Shown in pieces: positions 56,644 to 64,000 of a DNA stretch of 64,000 nucleotides. Each line of letters opens with the position of its first letter. Positions within the stretch are counted from its first letter, which is position 1. The stretch covers positions 28,904,001 through 28,968,000 of the forward strand of contig NC_084927.1 in assembly GCF_958298935.1 (NCBI RefSeq). Direction: 5' to 3'. The notes under the pieces were generated by a model. That model was given only the letters and a program-made list of their open reading frames with translations, was not told the DNA's origin and ran no database searches. The stretch is from Phragmites australis. Taxonomy: Eukaryota > Streptophyta > Magnoliopsida > Poales > Poaceae. The translations under genes and the position numbers were made by a program.

Positions 56644-59600
56644 TTACCTTGACCCACTCTTCTTTTTCAACAGATCAGCTCGACGCTTGGCTTCTCTCTC
56701 CGCGGTCAGAACATAAAATTCAGCCCCAAGCATGTCATTTATCTCAACATTTGATGATGCACTTGCTTCTGCAGTATCAATTATCAGTTCGATAGTCAAA
56801 GTGAACCCTAGGGCTGAAAGGAGGCGTACTGCGTTGGCAAGCCGGCAAATATGCTTCCTCGTTTCTAATGGGGTGAAATTCTCTACTTCAGTGCTCGACT
56901 TCTGCTGATCTCCAGTCGTATTAGTCTTTTCACCCACCACAACATGCTCACCTACCCAGATGAATCCGTTGCATCCAAGAATCAAATCGACATCATATTG
57001 CTCGAGATGATGGAAATGCTGTTTCCGTCGTTTTACCAAGTAAGCAGGTACTGTGAGCAATTGACCCCTCTCAAGCTGCGGCAATAAAACCCCTTGGAAC
57101 AATCAGTAACAGCCAAACGTTGTCTCAGTAAGCAATGTCAAAATTTTGGGAAGACAAGAGTTTAACTACAGCAGTAACATACAAATCATATACCTACTTA
57201 AGTTATTATCAACATGAGGAAAACTAGGAGGTATGAAGACTAGGGTACATCTATGAAATATCAATGAGTCTGCCTTGCATTATTGCACCGAATGATCTAC
57301 ATTGACCCAGTTTTGCACTCAAATTAAAGAGCCAGCATTGCAAGGGACATGGGCAGCCCTATTACAGATCTGTCTCACTAAAAAATGAGGACTGAATTCT
57401 TTCCATCAGTCAGGTATGGACAATATTTATTCGGATATTGAGTAAAATCAACAACCATATATATCGCATATGTTATGGTTATTCGACCATTCCACGTATC
57501 CAAAACTCAACTACATTAGAGGTCCAACAAGCACATCAACAATATACTCCAATGGAAGGAGTTATGTTAGAGCGAAATTGGAGAAGTTACAAGTGCTCAA
57601 TATACTAGCTGAAGCTACTATTAATTATTTAAACATGTTATTGACTTCAAATGAAAAAAGTATCAATTACAAACTTGTAGATCTTGTCGAGAGCTACAAT
57701 TTTTATATAAAGATCATCTCCATCCGACTCCGTATAAAAAAGCTACAAGCTCCGAAATATATGCTCGAATAGTTGTCGGATAGTTTTCGGATATATCCGA
57801 TATCCGACATATTGGCTCCCTACATCCGAATACGATATCCGATACAACTATCCGAGATCCGATCCGATATCCGAGATCCGATTAGCATCTAAATTGGTTC
57901 GGGCAGGAAAAATCCAGCCCGTTTTCACCCCTAGTTGGGACCGGGCTATCCACGTGCCAAAACTATAATTTATGCATCAGTCTCCTTGTACCGTTATTAC
58001 TTACTTTTTACTATTACTAATATCTTTATTATTATTGTTTTCCCATCATCTTTTTAGTTGAATATTCTGGGTTTCATCTCTGCCTACCCCAGCTTGCTTG
58101 GGACAAAGGTTTTTTTGTTGTTTTTGCTTTTGTTGTTGTTGTAGCCAGGTATGGACAATAAGGATAGTGCCAAAACTACATTGGAGGCATTTAAAAGGAA
58201 CAGGCCAATAATGGATACAGTACTATAGACAGTGTTATCTAAACTGGTTCGGAACTGCACGATAATTATAGCTGGCAGAGTAGTTGGTCTGGTACGTACC
58301 TTTCCATACTTTTGACTTCTTGCTTGTAGGTGCAGAGATCCATCATGCTGGAAACCACGAACTTCAGCCTGGTAATTGTATTACACAAAGCAGCAGCAGC
58401 TCATTTTAAAAAATTCTAATGCAGTGAAAAGATAAAATAAAATGGGGAATCAAACTATAACAAGATAGAAGCCTAAGAAGTTCCCTGGGAGAGGAGTAAA
58501 ATTAAGGAAGGATACTGAGGAAAATGGACACTTGTGAACATGAGGAAAGAAAGGTGACCAGAGCACCAAAAAGTCTAATCGAATAGTCCTTTTGTTTAAG
58601 AGGACAAAATGTGTTGCTTCTATGAAAACTAAGGGCATGTTTGGTTCATAGCCAGAACTTGCCACGGTTTGCCACACCTAAGGTTAGTCAGGTTTGACCA
58701 ACTTAGACATATGTTTGGTTCGTAGCCACAATTGTGGCAAGATTCTCTTTATGCTGCTATGGTCCCACGCGTCAATGACTCAAAAAAGTGTAGCAAGATT
58801 CCCTTAGCCTTGCCAAAGTGTGGCAAAGATTTTGATTGACTAACCTTAGGCGAGTGTGGCAAAAAATTGTGGCAAATGGTGGCAAGGTTAGTATATGAAC
58901 CAGACAGACCCTAAGTATAGTAGAAAGTGCAGACCAAAATTTCCAACACTACAAAACTAGGCCGCACTAAAATGAAGTACACTAGTAGAATATTCACTGG
59001 ATCCGAGGAGAAGTCAATATTTAAAATCACAACACACTTACTATGGATTGTTCGGAAATACTGGAACTTATTCTTCATTCAACAATCTGTTCATGGATTG
59101 TTCAGCATACTTATAGTCAATAAAATCAGAATGATTTGGCCACTTCAGGCAAAACACTCTTCACATATGGCCCTTCCTTTATCAGCTGATTAGACATGCT
59201 TTTTTCATTGAATCTAATTAGTGTATTTGGACTTAAGAGTGTCAACATGGTTTACAAAGATGAAAGATCAAAGATGTATTGAGAGAAGAAGTGCTAACTG
59301 TGGTCTGGTACTAAAGTAATTAGAGCGTGCTTCATTTCATTCTTTACAAGACAGCTGGAGTGAAGACAATGGCAGGATCCAGGCATTAGTGTCCCAACTG
59401 ACTATTGGTGTACCGTGTAAAGTACTGTTAACTCGGAATTGAAGTTATAAAGGAACAAAATTTTGACAAGTCAAAAAATGCCCCCCGAATATGGAAAAAA
59501 AATAGCCCTACTGCAATCTCGTGTAAGGGAATATCGTCAATTCATCACCAAAGGTAAAAAATCCGTTAACACAGAAAATGAAACATAGCCAGACTATGTG

Positions 59601-62200
59601 TGATAGTGGTGTAACAGTGTAAAGGCTGTTTCAGCAGCCCTTGAAGCTGTGCAGAAGCCTCTGAATTAACAACAGAATAATATTTGCAAAAGAGAAGTAA
59701 GAATGATGCCTCAAAATACAATCAGCCTCAAGACAGCAAACAAATGTAGCAGGAGGTGCTACAGGACTAATTAGTCATTTGATTAAAAAAAGGTGCAACA
59801 ACAGACAACAATGACCAAAAGTTAGCGATGCCCATGCATTTTTGTTGGTTGTTGCTACTGGCATGATAGGTATACAAGCAACAATGTGTCAACATAACAC
59901 CATTGGTAAAAATAGATTTGAAAGAACTAGACAAAGGATGAATGAGTATCCATTCCAACTCCAAAACGACGAACTAGTTCTTATACCTTCAAAGAAAGAG
60001 GGCAAGTATTGTACTTACACAGATAACATCATTTTCTTCAAAGATACTCCGCATATTAAGTTCATCAACAGCAGTTCTCCTTCTCTGACAGAGGGAGTGA
60101 AAAAATAAGTAATTGGACTATTGGAGAAGAAACAGTAGTGAAAATAGTACTGAACAAAGGATAGCAATTATTAAGCTGTTTGAACAAGACACCAATAAAA
60201 CTTACAATCTAAAGCAACACCGTACACAGTTTCACTCCAAAAGAGTAGCTGCAGTACATAATTTTCAGCAAACAAGGAAATAGAATGATTTCTTTGTGTC
60301 TAATGCGTTATACATATCAATGGGAGAGATTGTGTTGTGGTTAAAATTTTCTTATGCATGTTGAAGTTTCTGCTGACATGGTGCTTAGCACAATTTATCC
60401 TCCAGATAAAGAAGTATATCAAAATATGTCCCTGTGATTGGCTGTCTGCTGTCCCACAAGTTTTGGGGGATGCAGAAAAACATACCTGAATACCATCAGG
60501 TAAATTCATAGAAGAAAGCATCAAAACAGCATCTTGGCTAAAATTTATCTCCAACCTCCAGCGCTTAGGAGCAATCTAGAGAAATAAAAAGTCAACAAAG
60601 TAATTGATATTGGCCTGAAGTTTAGTACTGTATATTGTTTGCATGGATATTGAACTAGCAGGAACATAAAAGTAAATAATGTCAAGTGCTCCCTGGGTGG
60701 CGAATATGACTTAATAACCAGATTTGCCTACACACTGGTCATCAAATGCACATGTATCCAAAAGTAAATATCATTAGTCATTACACACCTACGAATTAGT
60801 TGAAGCTACAAACTTAAAAAATGAAGGCAAAAGAGCTAAATTTATGCATATTCTATCAGGATCTGGCTAAATGGATTCCCATATCTGCATGCTTTAACTA
60901 CAATCAACAATATTCTCACAGGTTCATGCTCATCATTTTTAAGTCCTTGAAGTATAGAGCATCCTCATGATTGAAATAGTGAGACATTTTATTACATTCA
61001 GGTATGCAACATAATCCCCAGGACAACCCATGCTATAAATATGAGAAGAAAGTCCAAGCACTGAAAAGAAAAGCATAAATTTACACACCTCGATGACACG
61101 GCCAACTATGATATCACCAACCTCTGGCTTATACCTGAAAAGGTCAAGGAGAACAAACTGGAATAAGCTTAGTGAATTAATCCATATTCCACAATCCCAG
61201 TTCTGAATTCATTATTTTGCAAATAAATGCATAAGGAACAATAGTTATGTCTAATAGGATTAAGTGAACCATACTTTCCCCGCACCAACAAACAAAAGCA
61301 TGACACTTGTAATCTGATTGACCAAACACATGAATTTAGAAACTAATTTATAATCAAACAAACACCTGGTATATTGTATTTGACTCTTTGGGTAGCAGAA
61401 TTCATTGCAGAAGCAACTCAAAGCACATCATTTCTATGACTGTGAAAATTTTAAAATGAATTCCTGTAAGTTATAATAAACCATGCTATCAGTTCTAATG
61501 GACAAACAACAATCAAGTCCAAAGTTTAGTTCAGTGCACTCGACAAACCTACCCGAACCCAAGATAACACCACATCTCACAATGAGACTACAATAGTAAA
61601 TAGTTCACCCAGACGACCTTAACAACGAATCACAAAACCTTACTTTCCACATGCTAAATTGACCTTACACAACCCCTCACCATCAATACAATCAATCTAC
61701 CACTCGGTCCAGTATCACAACAACAAAAATTTCTCAGGTAATAGAAGTCAGTCCCAAAGGTAAATACCCAGATGGAATTCCCCTGTTGCCAGAGCTACCC
61801 AACAGGGACACCAATGGAGACGAACAATGCAGCAGCGAGCCAGTACCTTGCCCTGAGCGTACGCACGTAGACCAGTTTGTTGACCCGCTCCACCAGCCCG
61901 CACAGCGTCGCCACCACCTCCCCGTCCTGGTCCGACGTCCCGTGCCCCCTGCACCAGGCACGCCCGCATCAGTCCATCAACCACACACGAACGGATAAAA
62001 ACCGGGGGAGAACAGAGGAGGCAAAGGGCGGGTCTGTACTTGAGGATGTTGTCCTCGTGATTGACGGGGATGGTGTCCGCGACGGTGACGGCGGCGGCGG
62101 CGGACGCGTTGGCGGCGGGGGCGAGGGCCTGGAGCTCGTGGAACGCGGACTCGAGGCGGACCCGCTGGGTCTGGTTCAGCGAGAGATGGAGGTCCCTCAT
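56644..62200 (-). CDS. RRP4: Exosome complex cap subunit RRP4 (EXOSC2 orthologue)
   Basis: Seven coding exons (high to low): 62200-62040, 61948-61847, 61134-61089, 60575-60486, 60084-60019, 58368-58300, 57075-56644. All junctions are GT-AG and in phase; 321 aa, close to the Arabidopsis protein. The start MRDLHLSLNQTQRVRLE is the conserved plant N-terminus, so the upstream in-frame ATG (62290) was not used. Order: N-terminal domain (about 1-85), S1 RNA-binding domain (about 88-170; VGDIIVGRV, DAVLMLSSMNLPDGIQRRR, HLQARSQKYGK), then a KH-type domain with the Rrp4 GxNG motif (GCNG, 212-215). Role: one of three cap proteins on the nine-subunit exosome ring that guides RNA to 3'-5' decay and processing, in nucleus and cytoplasm. 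Oddity: the stop codon TAA lies inside a perfect donor (AAG|GTAAGT), so a further 3' exon is possible. Introns 5 and 6 carry transposable elements. Confidence 0.95.
57411..57425 (+). repeat. Left 15-bp target duplication of a retroposon
   Basis: CAGGTATGGACAATA here is repeated exactly at 58146-58160, on the other side of a 720-bp insertion that ends in a (GTT)n-rich tail. Confidence 0.9.
57426..58145 (+). mobile_element. Composite retroposon with (GTT)n tail in RRP4 intron 6
   Basis: A 720-bp insertion between perfect 15-bp direct repeats. Its 3' part (about 57985-58145) has the plant RTE-LINE/SINE type ending: 'CTACCCCAGCTTGCTTGGGAC', then a T-rich tail with GTTGTTGTTGTTGTAG. Its front part (about 57430-57936) looks like a hAT-type element end: repeated CCGATATCCGA motifs up to CCGTTTTCACCCCTAG (reverse complement CTAGGGGTGAAAACGG). 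The single duplication around the whole suggests both parts were mobilised as one RNA. No intact coding region. Confidence 0.75.
58146..58160 (+). repeat. Right 15-bp target duplication of the retroposon
   Basis: Exact copy of 57411-57425. Confidence 0.9.
58633..58911 (+). mobile_element. Tourist-type MITE (PIF/Harbinger) in RRP4 intron 5
   Basis: A 279-bp element starting GGGCATGTTTGGTTCATA and ending TATATGAACCAGACAGACCC. The ends are imperfect inverted repeats of the GGGTCTGTTTGGTTCA type. Flanked by the TAA duplication (58630-58632 and 58912-58914) typical of Tourist. The interior repeats 'TGTGGCAA' motifs. Non-coding. Confidence 0.9.
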
Positions 62201-62450
62201 GGCCAGCACGCCGTCTCGAGAGCACCAGAGGATGAGGGGAGCGGCCGGAGCGCAACCGACGGAGCTGAGGAAGGATAGCGGAGCGGGCAAAAAACCTAGG
62301 GCATTCCGTTTTTTCCACTCCGAGGAGGTGGCAATCGCTATTTATCATTCTGTCCAGAGATGGGCAAATGGGGCTGGTCCGGCTAGGGTCGTGCCGTATT
62401 GATCCATGTGCCGAGTCTTCGGCTTATAGCACGGTCTATTTGTTATTGTA
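62201..62450 (-). promoter_or_regulatory. 5' leader and promoter region of RRP4
   Basis: The GC-rich stretch directly upstream of the RRP4 ATG (62198-62200) probably holds the leader to about 62300. On the minus strand 'GATAAATAGCGATTGCC' at about 62347 is the nearest AT-rich, TATA-like element. Transcription start uncertain. Confidence 0.35.
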
Positions 62451-62509
62451 TCGGGTCAGGTCGGCTCGAGCATTGTTGCAGCACGGTCGGTCCGGTGACC
62501 CAGCGAACA

Positions 62510-62870
62510 CGACTGGTGGTGAGGCGGGGCAAGGAGGCCAAGGGCGCAGTGGCAGAGCGGAGCGGGGTGGCCGGGCAATAGGGCGGGGAGGTCGGGGGCG
62601 AGGTGGTCGAGCGGTGGGGTAGGGAGGCTGGGGACGAGGCGGCACAACAGCGGGACGGCCCGGCGGTGGGGCGGGGAGGTTGGGGGCAGGGCGATCGGGC
62701 GGCGGGGCGGCACAACGGTGGGGCAAAGCGAGGCGGCGGGGCGGCACAGTGGGGGGCAAGGCGGTTGAGCGGGGAGGCGAGGGCGGAGCGGGGAGGCCGG
62801 GGGCAGGGTGGCACGGCGGCCGAGCGGGGAGGCCGAGGACGGGGCAGGCTGGACGGCGTGCTGACGCGTG
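62510..62870. repeat. GC-rich low-complexity repeat
   Basis: About 360 bases of degenerate 'GGGGCGGGGAGG..GGGGGC' and 'GGCGGCACAACGG' units. All six frames are open for 60-170 codons, giving Pro/Arg-rich or Gly/Arg-rich products, which is expected of such DNA. The flanks (62350-62510 and 62870-63030) repeat 'GTGCCG' and 'CCGACC' motifs and appear to belong to the same repeat. Not coding. Confidence 0.75.
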
Positions 62871-63030
62871 CCGACCCGTCTAAACCGGACCGTACCGTGC
62901 CGAGGTGTCGACCTAGGCACGGCCTGGCTAGTTGTGTCGTGCCAGTCCGACCCACCTACCATCGGGCCGTACTATGTCTGAATCGTGCCTACAGTGCCGT
63001 ATCTCGGACCGACCCAGTTGATCATCTTTA

Positions 63031-64000
63031 ATTCTGTCGTACATATATAGATCAAGATGGCTCATATGTTATATTTAACAGTAATTATTATTTTTTAAGT
63101 GATAGTTGAGCAATTATTCAAAATATAAGATGATGTTTGGATGCACAGTAGGAATAAAGATACAGACTGAGATATAAAAAAACTAGTTCTGGATAAGAAT
63201 ACTAGTATATATATTTTTTTATTTATTTTGCACGTTAACTCGATACAGAGAAGAGTGTATATCCCCTTCATAACCCATCCCTTCTAGTAGAAATTGAGGG
63301 CCTTATATCTCATTCATTCTCCCTTTTCATTTCCTAATCCTCCAAACCAGACATGGGAAAAGATTTCCACCTCCTTCATTTTTCTTTCCCACCTCCTATA
63401 TCCCAGTATCCAAACAGCACTAGAAAAAAACTTGCTCGAACTAAATCAACAGCCAACGAGTATGGAGTGATGGAGTCAGGAGTTCCCGATATGGAGGATG
63501 ATCTTAAGTTACTATCATATAGGACGGTCCTATTTAGATGTGATTGATTGCTTATATATGTTGTTGTCCGTATAGGTCATATACACAGGTTAGGGTGAAG
63601 TAGTTTAAGTGGAGTTATATTTATCGAAAAGAAGAGTGTTTGATTGATTGTATCAGTCTGGACAGGCAGAGCTAAGTTTCTATTTGTTTGACTGAATTTA
63701 ACGTCGCATGAACGGATATAAGAGCTGATATTCTGATTTTTTTTCTCATATGAAGGTGATTTTATGATATTGATAAGTAAAGCCACCTACATATATAAAT
63801 GCGGCAGCCTACATCTGTCGGGCTAGACCACGGAGGGAAACTCGAATCGAGCTTCCCTCCTATGTCAGGCTGCAGCTATACATTTGTATCCGTTTGAACA
63901 GACAACCAAACATGTTTCTCTCTAAAATTATACGCATCCACCAAACTAGGATTCATTTATACAAGCAACCAATCACCACTGAAGACTTGTTATTAAGGGA
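63031..64000. other. Intergenic, nothing firmly supported
   Basis: AT-rich. 'GTTTGGATGCACAG' at about 63134 and its rough complement 'TATCCAAACAGCAC' at about 63408 could be ends of a decayed Tourist-like MITE, but no target duplication was found. No gene or RNA seen. Confidence 0.35.

Noticed and set aside
62201..62290. In-frame upstream ATG of RRP4 (MPAPLSFLSS...)
   Set aside because: Conserved plant RRP4 proteins begin at the MRDLHLSL-type methionine. The upstream segment does not look conserved, though a longer N-terminus cannot be excluded.
62436..63031. Frames of 107-170 codons rich in Pro/Arg or Gly/Arg
   Set aside because: All six frames are open across a GC-rich low-complexity repeat. 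No conserved motif.

Overview
The window is nuclear DNA of a flowering plant, almost certainly a grass. It has split genes with GT-AG introns and a very GC-rich 5' coding end in the ARF gene. The mobile elements are those common in grasses: Stowaway, Tourist and hAT-type MITEs, CACTA ends, an L1-type LINE, a Helitron remnant and LTR retrotransposons. I cannot name the species. I found no bacterial operon, CRISPR array, rRNA gene or convincing tRNA gene.

Layout. 1-1987: two reverse-oriented partial LTRs of the family that recurs at 21-33 kb, one apparently inserted in the other. 1988-12100: gene-poor DNA with two GC-rich islands, an AT-rich stretch holding a 252-bp tandem duplication, and nested CACTA-like ends. 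12.15-14.43 kb: a decayed, 5'-truncated L1-type LINE. 15.5-17.4 kb: an internally deleted Helitron remnant on the minus strand. 17.4-20.3 kb: gene-fragment-like DNA that includes a piece of the RRP4 gene found intact at 62 kb. 20.56-33.57 kb: the LTR of an older element, split by an 11.8-kb LTR retrotransposon (21345-33153). That retrotransposon has 2706-bp LTRs that look almost identical, a TCGGG target duplication, a Met-tRNA primer site and one gag-like gene with three zinc knuckles, but no recognisable protease, integrase or reverse transcriptase.

34.6-64 kb is the gene-bearing part. Three intact-looking genes could be assembled exon by exon. (1) A class C auxin response factor of 704 aa, three exons, plus strand, with B3, Auxin_resp and PB1 domains and a 20/21 match to the miR160 target site. 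(2) An endoplasmic-reticulum M28 metallopeptidase (ERMP1-like) of 910 aa, 13 coding exons, minus strand. (3) The exosome cap subunit RRP4 of 321 aa, seven coding exons, minus strand. The two minus-strand genes are separated by about 3.3 kb holding a hAT-type MITE and a broken Copia gag fragment. RRP4 introns carry a Tourist MITE and a composite retroposon with a perfect 15-bp target duplication. The three genes are unrelated housekeeping or developmental functions and do not form a pathway.

Limits: everything is from reading the sequence by eye. Exon boundaries rest on GT-AG signals, reading-phase continuity and remembered family similarity. Element boundaries given as approximate are approximate.
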